DNA of 35,497 nt. Origin: BM714 sp964644525. Lineage in GTDB: Bacteria; Bacillota; Clostridia; Peptostreptococcales; BM714. Position numbers and translations under genes: made by a program. The stretch covers positions 1-35,497 of the forward strand of contig CAZXWC010000010.1 in the NCBI GenBank assembly GCA_964644525.1, written 5' to 3'. The notes beneath the pieces were generated by a model. It made no database searches. It saw nothing but the letters and a program-made list of their open reading frames with translations, and was not told the origin of the DNA. Below, piece by piece: positions 15,178 to 22,801 of this stretch (its first letter is position 1; every line of letters starts with the position of its first letter).

Positions 15178-16386
15178 TCAATAGTTTTCAGCAATAAAAT
15201 CGCTGAGGTTTTCCAACCGGCATTCTTCACTTTTCAAATTATGCCTGTCAAGCGCCGCAGTATATTTCAATCCGCTTCCGGTCAGAATGCACACCACACT
15301 GGCTTCGCCGCCTATGAGTCCACCACTTCTTAACTTTCTGACTGCTGCGAATGGAACGGCCGATGCCGGCTGACCGAAAAGCCCGTTCTCCGCCATCATC
15401 TTCTGCGCTTCGATTATTTCCCCGTCATTTACAGAAAGTGCAAGCCCGCCGTTGTGCTCTAGCATCCTCAGCGTTTGATTTCCGCTTGGCGGAAAGGGGT
15501 TTTCTATGGCATGTGCTATGGTCTCGGTCTCATAAAGTCTCTCTATTTCCATTCTTCCGGCCTGGTAGGCATTGGCTATGGGAGAACAGCCGCTTGCCTG
15601 GGCGCAAATCATTTTCGGAACCCTGTCAATCAGGCCGCAAGCCAGAAATTCCGCGAAACCTTTCTCTATTCCCCTTATGTTCCCCCCCGCGCTTGTGGGG
15701 ACAACGACAAAGTCCGGCATGGAAAAATCCAGCTGCTCACAAATTTCAAATGCAATTGTCTTTGACCCTTCCACCCTCAAGGGCGAATCCGAATTCAAAA
15801 AATATATTCCGTTTTCTTTGCCTATGTCAAGGCTTTGGTAATACATTTTGCCATAATCGCCGTCAACTCTTATGAGATTTGCTCCGTATATGCTTATGGG
15901 CTTCATTTTTTCAGCAGGGATGTTCTTGTTTACAAGCACGAACGTTTCAAGTCCGGCTGCGACTCCGTATGCCGCTACCGAAGGGGCCATGTTGCCTGTT
16001 GAAACAGTGCCTATTTTATCGTATCCGAGTTTAAGGGCATGCTGGACTCCGGCGTATGTACCCCTGTCCTTGAATGCCCATGTTGGATTTTGGCTTTCAT
16101 TCTTGAAATAAAGTTTCCCTATTCCAACCTGGTCGGAAAGCCTCTCCGTTTCCACCAGCGCTGTAAATCCTTCTCCAAGCGAAATTTTTCTATCAACTTT
16201 TTCAAACGGAAAGAAGTCGGAGTATCTTTCAAGTATGTTTTGCTTCATTGTCTTGTCTTCTTTTATCTTTCCTCTTGCGATTCTCTCAAGCTCAAGAGGC
16301 TCCCCGCACTCGTCGCATCTGTAGTGCACTTGCTTTGCATCAAAGGCCTTCTTGCATTTTGTGCATCTAAAAACAGCTTTTTTCAT
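15178..16386 (-). CDS. thrC: threonine synthase
   Basis: A 402-residue fold-type II PLP enzyme that converts O-phosphohomoserine to threonine. It opens with a zinc-ribbon-like segment (Cys-8, 11, 24, 27), as in the long-headed archaeal/plant-type enzymes. The PLP lysine is Lys-106 in PTWAFKDRG, and SAGGNIRG is the phosphate-binding loop type. The start at 16386 follows AGGGAGAG. A longer open frame to 16596 only adds residues translated from the 11-bp tandem array and is not accepted. The room for a promoter between the ATG and the array is only about 23 bp, so transcription probably starts in or beyond the array. RidA follows. Confidence 0.9.
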   Translation of the reverse strand: MKKAVFRCTKCKKAFDAKQVHYRCDECGEPLELERIARGKIKEDKTMKQNILERYSDFFPFEKVDRKISLGEGFTALVETERLSDQVGIGKLYFKNESQNPTWAFKDRGTYAGVQHALKLGYDKIGTVSTGNMAPSVAAYGVAAGLETFVLVNKNIPAEKMKPISIYGANLIRVDGDYGKMYYQSLDIGKENGIYFLNSDSPLRVEGSKTIAFEICEQLDFSMPDFVVVPTSAGGNIRGIEKGFAEFLACGLIDRVPKMICAQASGCSPIANAYQAGRMEIERLYETETIAHAIENPFPPSGNQTLRMLEHNGGLALSVNDGEIIEAQKMMAENGLFGQPASAVPFAAVRKLRSGGLIGGEASVVCILTGSGLKYTAALDRHNLKSEECRLENLSDFIAENY

Positions 16387-16409
16387 ACTTATCTCTCCCT
16401 TTTTCCTAT

Positions 16410-16673
16410 CGTTCCACCATCGTTCCCCCATCGCTCCACCATCGTTCCACCATCGTTCCACCATCGTTCCACCATCGTTCCGCCATCGTTCCACCATCGT
16501 TCCCCTGTCGTTCCACCATCGTTCCACCATCGTTCCACCATCGTTCCCCTGTCGTTCCACCATCGTTCCCCTATCGTTCCGCCATCGTTCCACCATCGTT
16601 CCGCCATCGTTCCCCTATCGTTCCACCATCGTTCCCCTGTCGTTCCACCATCGTTCCACCATCGTTCCCCATT
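16410..16673. repeat. minisatellite: 24 tandem copies of an 11-bp unit
   Basis: The unit is CGTTCCACCAT (plus strand). Of 24 contiguous copies, 13 are exact. The variants are CGTTCCGCCAT (3), CGTTCCCCTGT (3), CGTTCCCCTAT (2) and three single-copy forms, CGTTCCCCCAT, CGCTCCACCAT and, as the final unit, CGTTCCCCATT. On the minus strand each unit reads ATGGTGGAACG, with GGTGG and ATG in register. Because 11 is not a multiple of 3 and stops are rare in it, all frames stay open and produce spurious repeat ORFs. It fills the interval between threonine synthase and the GNAT gene. Confidence 0.95.
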
Positions 16674-16695
16674 TATGATAAAATGATTTAAGGAT

Positions 16696-16724
16696 GCCGT
16701 TTTCAAAAACCCAAGCCGATCGGA
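16696..16724 (-). promoter_or_regulatory. weak candidate thrC promoter upstream of the array
   Basis: On the minus strand, left of the GNAT ribosome binding site, there is a TTGAAA-like -35 and an A/T-rich -10 (TTTTAT) 17 bp apart, spanning roughly 16676-16707. If used, the entire 11-bp array would be the 5' leader of the thrC mRNA. The boxes are weak and the call is tentative. Confidence 0.25.
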
Positions 16725-16735
16725 GGATAAAAAAA

Positions 16736-17230
16736 TTGAAAAATTTCCAAAAAGCATGGAAAATATACGAAGAAGCCTTCCCCTATGACGAGCGCAGGAG
16801 CCTTTCCCAGCAAAAGGGCCTGCTTGACAATCCTCTTTACCATTTCAATTGCCTTCATGCCGGCGGTCAATTGGCAGGTTTTATAGCCTGGTGGAAGCTT
16901 GATGGATTTGTCTTCATTGACCATTTCGCAATAGACAAGAAGCAAAGGGGAAATGGACTGGGACAAAAATTCCTCGAAAAATTCATATCGGACCAATCCC
17001 TTTATACAGTTCTTGAAGTCGAAAAACCCTCTTCGGTGCAGGCAAAAAAAAGAATCGCATTCTACCAGAGGCTTGGCTTCCACCTTAATGAATACGATTA
17101 CCTGCAACCTCCTTTTTCCGAAGACAAAAATCCGGTCCCTTTATTGCTTATGTCTCATCCTGCAAGCCTTGACGGGGATGGTTTTTTGAAAACAAAATCC
17201 GAGCTTTACAGGGTGGTCTATTCACTTTGA
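16736..17230 (+). CDS. GNAT family N-acetyltransferase
   Basis: A 164-residue protein, most likely started at the TTG at 16736, which lies 9 bases after GGAGG (16722-16726). The ATG at 16694 has its AAGG directly adjacent and is less likely. The early segment KIYEEAFPYDERRS and motif A KKQRGNGLGQKFLEKFI, followed by AFYQRLGF, are typical of GNAT acetyltransferases. The substrate is unknown. Its last 13 bp overlap the end of the convergently transcribed csaB gene. The upstream side is occupied by the 11-bp array, so its promoter must lie within or very close to the array. Confidence 0.75.
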   Translation: MKNFQKAWKIYEEAFPYDERRSLSQQKGLLDNPLYHFNCLHAGGQLAGFIAWWKLDGFVFIDHFAIDKKQRGNGLGQKFLEKFISDQSLYTVLEVEKPSSVQAKKRIAFYQRLGFHLNEYDYLQPPFSEDKNPVPLLLMSHPASLDGDGFLKTKSELYRVVYSL

Positions 17231-18276
17231 CTGCCCGTTCGGCCCAAGACAGCTTTCAAGGATTCATAATTTACATCCGCTTTTTCTTTCATGTTCAAAT
17301 TGTTTTCAAGGAGTAGAGATTTCTTTTTTTCGTAATTGTCCATCAGTTCATTGAAAACATCCCAAAGCCTTTCCGAGTCAAAGCCTTCTACTCCGCCGAC
17401 CCCCAACTGTTTCGCTGAATTTACATAGGATTCAATTTTAGGATCGTACTCAATCCCAACAAAGGGTATGTCTCTGAGTCCCGCCCATATCAATGCGTGA
17501 AGCCGCATTCCCACCATGGCGCAATAATCCCCCGAACCCTTTAGGTATCCTTGAACCGTATTGGTTATCAGCGGAATTTCAATTCCCGCGCACTCCTCTA
17601 TTCGCTCTTTAAGTTTATCATCCTTGTCCTTTTGCATGGACAAAAATTCTACTTCATACCCGTTTTCAATGAGTCTTTTGGCGAATTTCGACATTTCATC
17701 TATTATGAGCTTGTTGTTTTTCCACTGCCTCACATTTATTGCGACTTTTCTGCCTCTCTGCCTTTCCGAGGATTCGTATCCATAATATGAAAGGTCCGAA
17801 GCCAATTGAACTTTTGCGCCCAAGCCAAGCTTTTTAAGCTTTTCAACTGTCTCTGCGTCCCTTGCCACAAAAGAATCTATTCCGCCAAGAACTTTTCTGG
17901 TGATGCTTCTGTAGAGGGCGCCGTCGACAGGCCCGAAGCCGTTGCCCAACAAGACTACTTTCTTTTTAAGAAGTGTGGAAATTCTTATAAGGGCAAGATA
18001 GTAGACAAGGGATCTGTTGCTTGTTATGTTTTGAATCATAGAGCCCCCTCCCCCTACGACTAAGTCCGAGTCGCAAATGGCCTTTACTATGGAGGAATAC
18101 TTGTTTCTTCCAACCGTGCCTATGCCGTGAGTTTCCTGTGTTTTCATGGCGCAGTAAGACAGAGACCTTATCTCCATATCTGGTCTTATTTCATGCATTA
18201 TTCTTATGGTCTGGCTGAGGAGAACCTCGTCGCCAATGTTGTCTGCTCCATAGTATCCGATTATAAGCGCCTTCAT
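17218..18276 (-). CDS. csaB: polysaccharide pyruvyl transferase CsaB
   Basis: A 352-residue cytosolic enzyme that adds pyruvate ketals from PEP to a secondary cell-wall polymer, making the ligand for SLH-domain S-layer proteins. The N-terminus has YYGADNIGDE (8-17), the family signature. The VGGGGSMIQ loop near 74-82 and the GMRLHALIWA helix near 256 match the pyruvyl transferase family. AAGGTGGGG precedes the ATG. It is the last gene of the 11-kb surface-polymer cluster, 34 bp after the second ligase-like gene. Its presence implies a pyruvylated polymer and probably an SLH-anchored S-layer. Confidence 0.9.
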   Translation of the reverse strand: MKALIIGYYGADNIGDEVLLSQTIRIMHEIRPDMEIRSLSYCAMKTQETHGIGTVGRNKYSSIVKAICDSDLVVGGGGSMIQNITSNRSLVYYLALIRISTLLKKKVVLLGNGFGPVDGALYRSITRKVLGGIDSFVARDAETVEKLKKLGLGAKVQLASDLSYYGYESSERQRGRKVAINVRQWKNNKLIIDEMSKFAKRLIENGYEVEFLSMQKDKDDKLKERIEECAGIEIPLITNTVQGYLKGSGDYCAMVGMRLHALIWAGLRDIPFVGIEYDPKIESYVNSAKQLGVGGVEGFDSERLWDVFNELMDNYEKKKSLLLENNLNMKEKADVNYESLKAVLGRTGSQSE

Positions 18277-18310
18277 AAAATCCCCACCTTGTCCTTGTTT
18301 CTTTTACGGT

Positions 18311-19504
18311 CTAACTGCCAATCCTTTTCTCTTTTGAGGATAGGGCAGTCAAAGACAGAGCAAGCCAAAACTGCAGGCAAATTCTGTAGTCGAACAGTGT
18401 ATAGTCTATAAGCCCGTGCAAAAGGATTGCGAATACTATGGTCAGTGAAATCAATTCCTTGTAGCTTTCCCCGATGCCGGTTTTCATTATTGCTTTGACA
18501 TTGTAAAAAACAGAACTTATCGATATATACATAAAGAGCGCAAATCCCATTATCCCCGACTCCAGCCACACCTGCAAATACAGGTTGTGGGCGTGGGTGG
18601 CATTGTATCCCGGCATTTTATAGTGGGCATAATACTGGTGAAAAGACTGGTATCCGTATCCCAAACCTGTCAGCCCGTAACTTTTGACCATTTCAAAAGC
18701 GTTTTTCCATATTTCAAGCCTGTAGTAAAAGGATGAATCCTGAAATCCGTTCAGTATGCTTGCAAGCCTTTGTCTTACCACCAAGGGAGAAAATGCGAGT
18801 CCGGCAATCCCCAAGGGCAGGAAGGCGGCTATCAATTTCCAATTGTATGCGAAAAGAAATATTCCCAGGCCAGCGGCGTATGTTATCCACGCCCCTCTTG
18901 AATATGTGAGAATGATTTGATGCGTTATGGCAATGCTCATCAAGGCTAGCATAAATTTGCCTCTTTTGCTTTTGTTGCTTGCAATAAGCGCAAGTCCTAT
19001 GAAAAAGGTGTTCACAAGATATTCCCCGTATATGTTGGGGTTTGTAAAAAGCGAGTATATCCTCGTTTCCAAATCGGGATTAACAGACCTGTCTATCCAC
19101 AGGTCCTGATTGCCGGCCGAAGCTCCCGATTGATAATATCCATACAGTATGGGGATTGCAGAGGAAAAAAATATAAACAAAAGCAAAACCCGAATTTCTC
19201 CCTTGTCGAATTCGTTTGAAATCACGAAGTATGCTCCTATAAGCGAAGAGAGCATTGCAAGTTGCTTGAAACAGGAGACCGCGTCATAGGAAAACAGGCT
19301 TACTGCGACATTGACTAAAAAGAAGGCTATTGCAGCCATGTCCAATGTCGAGATTAGCACAGTCCTACCTCCAAATATTTTTTTGATTGCCCATGTAAGG
19401 AAAGCAAGCAAAAACACAAGGCTTGATATCTTTGCGCTTGCAACCGGAAAAATGAGCGCTCCGCCATAAACAAGAGCCTTTTCCATATTTATTTTCTCAA
19501 TCAT
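18311..19504 (-). CDS. O-antigen ligase/polymerase-like membrane protein (Wzy_C type), 2
   Basis: A 397-residue protein with about 10-12 hydrophobic helices. It has the Wzy_C family markers: NPNIYGEYL (155-163), TYSRGAW (200-206) before a long periplasmic-type loop, and a THAHNLYLQVWLESG segment (303-317) whose histidines and glutamate fit the ligase/polymerase active site. Such proteins transfer or polymerise lipid-linked glycans on the outer face of the membrane. It overlaps the preceding small membrane protein gene by 8 bp. AGAGGA precedes the ATG. A second, diverged member lies two genes upstream. Confidence 0.85.
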   Translation of the reverse strand: MIEKINMEKALVYGGALIFPVASAKISSLVFLLAFLTWAIKKIFGGRTVLISTLDMAAIAFFLVNVAVSLFSYDAVSCFKQLAMLSSLIGAYFVISNEFDKGEIRVLLLFIFFSSAIPILYGYYQSGASAGNQDLWIDRSVNPDLETRIYSLFTNPNIYGEYLVNTFFIGLALIASNKSKRGKFMLALMSIAITHQIILTYSRGAWITYAAGLGIFLFAYNWKLIAAFLPLGIAGLAFSPLVVRQRLASILNGFQDSSFYYRLEIWKNAFEMVKSYGLTGLGYGYQSFHQYYAHYKMPGYNATHAHNLYLQVWLESGIMGFALFMYISISSVFYNVKAIMKTGIGESYKELISLTIVFAILLHGLIDYTLFDYRICLQFWLALSLTALSSKEKRIGS

Positions 19505-19964
19505 TGTTTGTTTCCTCTATTCCGATAATAGTGCCATAGCAGGCATAGTCCTTGCTGTAAAGCGCAATCTTTTTACCTATGGCCAATTTCTTTGCGGCCA
19601 CTACGTATGAATCATTCAATTCTGTAGCTCTGGCTTCAATAGTCAAATACAAATCGCTTTTTGCAGGAAAAGACACTCTTGCAGGCTCCTCGCTGTTAAG
19701 GACTGTTTCTCTATGGCTTGTTAAAAAATGCTCCTTGATTTTACCGAATTCCAATCCGTTTTCATGATCCACAACAATTTCTCCCGGAAATATGTAGTCC
19801 GAGACATTGTTTTCCACTTCTTCAACCAAAAAAGTGATTTGCAAATCCATGAAGACTATCTCCTTGCCCTCTTGGTCCCTTTTTGACTTTTGCAGGTATA
19901 TGAATGATGAGTATAAGAGGACCAGAGCAAGAATTGCTATTATTGTTTTTTTCCACTTGTTCAT
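19497..19964 (-). CDS. small membrane-anchored DUF4330-like protein, D
   Basis: A 155-residue protein with one N-terminal membrane segment (about 5-24) and an extracytoplasmic, strand-rich remainder. The C-terminal segment LAIGKKIALYSKDYACYGTIIGIEE has the same shape as the ends of the three related proteins upstream (a VG-x-hydrophobic strand, then a G-x-I/V strand). It abuts the first ligase-like gene and overlaps the second by 8 bp. Function unknown. It is probably a membrane-anchored partner of one of the ligase-like proteins. Confidence 0.7.
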   Translation of the reverse strand: MNKWKKTIIAILALVLLYSSFIYLQKSKRDQEGKEIVFMDLQITFLVEEVENNVSDYIFPGEIVVDHENGLEFGKIKEHFLTSHRETVLNSEEPARVSFPAKSDLYLTIEARATELNDSYVVAAKKLAIGKKIALYSKDYACYGTIIGIEETNND

Positions 19965-21269
19965 TTAAACCACTTCCTTTGGCACAGGTTTTATCAAGCT
20001 GATTCCCATTGCGAAATATACATAGTAATAAAATGTCAAAACCGGAATCCCATACAGATTGTCTACAAAATTATGAAGCAGAAATGCAATCAATGCTATT
20101 GATATGCCCATTTGGACCCGCTTGTCGCTTTCACCGGCAAATTTATATATGAAATAAGCTGCGAAGAGCAGGAAAGCCATTAGTCCGAACAATCCGTTCT
20201 CAACAAGGGTTTTAAGATAAAAGTTATCGGTGTAAAAATCACTTATTCCGTACTTTATGGCAATCGATCCCCCGAATTGTCCATAACCCTTGCCGAAAGC
20301 GGGATTTTTGAGAAATTCATCAAGCGCAAATGCCCACTTGGACAAACGCCCGTCTTTAAGCATATTGCTTACAGTGTCCGGACTTACCAGGTTGTAGAAT
20401 CTATATGCCCCCTTGTCAATTAGCAGGACAAGCCCTGTCCCCACAAAAGAAAGGTACAAAAGCAGCCTCTTGTTTTTCAAAAACAGTAGAATAACGCTGG
20501 ATCCGGCAAGCGCGAGCATAGCTCCACGCGAGTATGTAAAGTAAAGTGCTGCAAGCGCGGCCAGCTGGCAGAAAATATAAACCGTCTTTTTCCTCTTGCC
20601 CTTTTCGGCCCAAATCAGTCCGGCCAAAAATCCTATATGCATTATAAGCAAGGAGCCCAAACTGTTGGGGCTTCCCAATACCGAAAAAGCCCTCAGTGAA
20701 ATTACATCGGTGGTATCAACCCAATTTCCCTTCATTGGAACCCCAAACACTATTTGCGCTATGGCGTGAAGGGATATGAATGTGCCTGTTGTGACCAATA
20801 TGTCTATCGCTTTTTTTCTCGAATCTTCTTTGCTGAATATGCGGATAAAATAAATTCCCCAAAGAATCGGTTGATAAATCAATCTGTAGCCGTCAAGAGT
20901 GCTTCTGCCAAAATATCCTGAAACGGCTATGCCTGCTATGCCCGATAAAAAAAACAGAACAAGGGGCGGCTTCCACCATTTTGGCCGGCTCTTAAGGTCA
21001 AAGTCGAATGCAATAAGCGAAATGAAGAAAATCAATGCCAGCTCATCCCACAACTGCACAAGCAGACTGTCTCCTCCGGAAAACCTGAACAGGTAATCGA
21101 AGAATATATAGAAAAGGGGCAAAAGTGTTATGCTGTCGTAATATGGCATTTGCTTTATTCTGCAAAAAGGCGACGCTACAAATGCCTTGGAAAACAGATT
21201 TGCTCCCTTGCCTTCTATTTTGTAAAAAATTTTTCCGGTTTTGCTTTCAAATGAATCCGGCAATTTCAC
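19965..21269 (-). CDS. O-antigen ligase/polymerase-like membrane protein (Wzy_C type), 1
   Basis: A 434-residue polytopic protein begun with GTG in a GTGA overlap with the gene before it, so probably translationally coupled. It has a ~40-residue cytosolic N-terminal extension, about 10-12 helices, SPNSLGSL (200-207) and TYSRGAML (245-252). The loop ends with DNFYLKTLVENG, the counterpart of HNLYLQxWLESG in the other copy, although the histidine is Asp. It may act on a different acceptor or be less active. It abuts the next small membrane protein gene. Confidence 0.83.
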   Translation of the reverse strand: MKLPDSFESKTGKIFYKIEGKGANLFSKAFVASPFCRIKQMPYYDSITLLPLFYIFFDYLFRFSGGDSLLVQLWDELALIFFISLIAFDFDLKSRPKWWKPPLVLFFLSGIAGIAVSGYFGRSTLDGYRLIYQPILWGIYFIRIFSKEDSRKKAIDILVTTGTFISLHAIAQIVFGVPMKGNWVDTTDVISLRAFSVLGSPNSLGSLLIMHIGFLAGLIWAEKGKRKKTVYIFCQLAALAALYFTYSRGAMLALAGSSVILLFLKNKRLLLYLSFVGTGLVLLIDKGAYRFYNLVSPDTVSNMLKDGRLSKWAFALDEFLKNPAFGKGYGQFGGSIAIKYGISDFYTDNFYLKTLVENGLFGLMAFLLFAAYFIYKFAGESDKRVQMGISIALIAFLLHNFVDNLYGIPVLTFYYYVYFAMGISLIKPVPKEVV

Positions 21270-21673
21270 TCACCCGTCTTTTCGATTTCCAAAATAGTAA
21301 TTGGTATTTTAAGCCTTTCGCTTTCAAGCACAAACTCTTTTCCCACCTTGAGAGCTTGTTTTCCTATAGACATCTCTCCGGATTTTTTTTGGCCGCTTCC
21401 CGAAATTTCAAATATCGTTCCATTTCCGCAACTTTCAACGCAAACGATGGAAGCCGAAAGCCATTCCTTGCCAAAAGACAATTGACTTCCCTCGAAGGAT
21501 TCGTCCACTTCTATTTCTTTTCCTTCATAAATGCCAGTGAAACTGATCTCGAAAGTTTCCTTGGGAGAAAGGTTTATCTTGGAAACATCGACAAGTTCCT
21601 TGACCACAGCTCCGACCATTATAATAAGCAGAACCAGGGTTACTATGTCCAGCAAGGCCCATTTACTCTTCAT
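21266..21673 (-). CDS. small membrane-anchored DUF4330-like protein, C
   Basis: A 135-residue protein from the ATG at 21673, chosen because the N-terminus then begins MKSKWALLDIVTLV directly before the membrane helix, and GAGGCGGGTG lies upstream. There is one N-terminal helix, then a strand-rich extracytoplasmic domain ending LKVGKEFVLESERLKIPITILEIEK, the same end pattern as its neighbours. It overlaps its upstream neighbour by 11 bp and its downstream neighbour by 4 bp. It is not recognised beyond likeness to DUF4330. Confidence 0.65.
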   Translation of the reverse strand: MKSKWALLDIVTLVLLIIMVGAVVKELVDVSKINLSPKETFEISFTGIYEGKEIEVDESFEGSQLSFGKEWLSASIVCVESCGNGTIFEISGSGQKKSGEMSIGKQALKVGKEFVLESERLKIPITILEIEKTGE

Positions 21674-22070
21674 TTTCAACACCCGCCTCAACAAATGCAA
21701 TGTACCCCTCGAAATAAAAATCTTCGCCCTCAAGGACAAAGGGGTTTCCCATTTTTACGCTCTGCGAACCGAATTTCATGTAGGGACCGCTTTTTGTGAC
21801 GGGAAGCACGGCACTTATCCTGTAAGAATCGTCCTTCTTTTCAAGCGAATCAATTCTGCCTTCGCTTTCAAGGCCGCTTTTGAAAACCGGCTGCCCCAAT
21901 ACGGCTTTTTTGTCAATTTCAACCGGCCCTTCATATACAATCGCCACAGAAATCATTTCCGCCTTTCGATTTAAATTTAAATCCCGTCCCTCGTAAACAT
22001 TGTAAAGAACGGCAGAAGCGAAAACGACAACTAAAATAAATAGCACTGTTCCCATCTTATTTTTTATCAT
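21663..22070 (-). CDS. small membrane-anchored DUF4330-like protein, B
   Basis: A 135-residue protein from the ATG at 22070, which follows AAGGGGAG. One N-terminal membrane helix (about 6-24), then a strand-rich domain with VKMGNPFVLEGEDFYFEGYIAF near the end, matching the C-terminal pattern of the other three small proteins. It overlaps the genes on both sides by about 10 bp, so the operon is tightly packed. Function unknown. Confidence 0.65.
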   Translation of the reverse strand: MIKNKMGTVLFILVVVFASAVLYNVYEGRDLNLNRKAEMISVAIVYEGPVEIDKKAVLGQPVFKSGLESEGRIDSLEKKDDSYRISAVLPVTKSGPYMKFGSQSVKMGNPFVLEGEDFYFEGYIAFVEAGVENEE

Positions 22071-22308
22071 TCCGGCTTTTCTCCCCTTCGAAAATAAGTT
22101 GCATTTGCCTGTACAAAAGACTTTCACTCAAATATTTTGCGGCCAGACTTGATTCGGTAAAATTTTGCACTTTTATAACCGGTTTTGAGTAAAAATTCAT
22201 TTCATAAAATTTCCATCTCAATGCCCTTCCCGTAAAGCTTTGCCTGAAAAAATGTGCAATTGTTTTCATTTTCCCGCAAAACATGCTCCTACTGGCTATA
22301 TCATTCAT
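22057..22308 (-). CDS. unrecognised 83-residue basic protein
   Basis: A short ORF whose ATG (22308) overlaps the end of the DUF4330 gene by 8 bp and whose stop overlaps the start of the next gene by 14 bp. It fills an otherwise empty 230-bp gap in the cluster. The protein is rich in Lys, Arg, Phe and Tyr, has no membrane span and reads MNDIASRSMFCGKMKTIAHF at the start and QMQLIFEGEKSRNDKK at the end. AAGGGA lies 12 bases before the ATG. I do not recognise the family. Gene fit, not homology, supports it. Confidence 0.55.
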   Translation of the reverse strand: MNDIASRSMFCGKMKTIAHFFRQSFTGRALRWKFYEMNFYSKPVIKVQNFTESSLAAKYLSESLLYRQMQLIFEGEKSRNDKK

Positions 22309-22801
22309 CAAAATCACTGTCCCTTGAATAAATCTTGCCTTCCACAAACAGATATTTGTTGTATACCAAAACCTTTCTTCCAACTGCGGCAATCATATCG
22401 CCAACCATCAGGGTTTTTTCTGTTTCAACGAAGTCAGCCTCTATTGTAATGAAGAGGTCATACTTGTCCAATGACTCTATGGCTACAGCCTGGTTGTTTT
22501 TGTCCACAACATATTCCATGTGAGGGGTATGGCTTACGCCGGAAATGACACCTATATTGGACCCCGTTTCATAGTCGAATACAGCATCGCCCGCGTTTGC
22601 CTCGTCAACTGTGTACATTGACACCTCTTCCACTTTAACCGTATACTTCATTGCCTTTTCAAGCCCGGAAGCCCCTTCGTCTGTTCCCGGAAGCATTCTT
22701 CCGGCAAATAAAAACAAGGCAAGCGCAAGCACTGCAAGAACAATCAAATCTATTATGTTTATGGTCCCAAAAAGCCTGCCCTTTTCATCAATAATCCTCA
22801 T
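22301..22801 (-). CDS. DUF4330 domain membrane protein, A
   Basis: A 166-residue protein with the classic DUF4330 start MRIIDEKGRLFGTINIIDLI, an N-terminal membrane helix (about 15-35), and a strand-rich extracytoplasmic domain with GDAVFDYETGSNIGVISGV and MVGDMIAAVGRKVLVYNKYL. The start abuts the stop of the glycosyltransferase gene, with GGAGG before the ATG. Function unknown. The family occurs near polysaccharide ligase genes and CsaB in anaerobic Firmicutes, to my knowledge. It is the founding-looking member of the four small proteins here. Confidence 0.8.
   Translation of the reverse strand: MRIIDEKGRLFGTINIIDLIVLAVLALALFLFAGRMLPGTDEGASGLEKAMKYTVKVEEVSMYTVDEANAGDAVFDYETGSNIGVISGVSHTPHMEYVVDKNNQAVAIESLDKYDLFITIEADFVETEKTLMVGDMIAAVGRKVLVYNKYLFVEGKIYSRDSDFDE

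Noticed and set aside
16387..16596. Extended N-terminus of threonine synthase from 16596
   Set aside because: The extra 70 residues come from the 11-bp array; the ribosome binding site and zinc-ribbon start place the ATG at 16386.
16410..16673. Resemblance to a CRISPR array
   Set aside because: The units are 11 bp with no unique spacers and no cas genes nearby.
16389..16757. Long ORFs on both strands made of repeats such as WWNDGGTMVER or HHRSTIVPPSF
   Set aside because: They are translations of the 11-bp tandem array, which stays open in all frames because 11 is not a multiple of 3 and the unit rarely makes a stop. They are not protein evidence.
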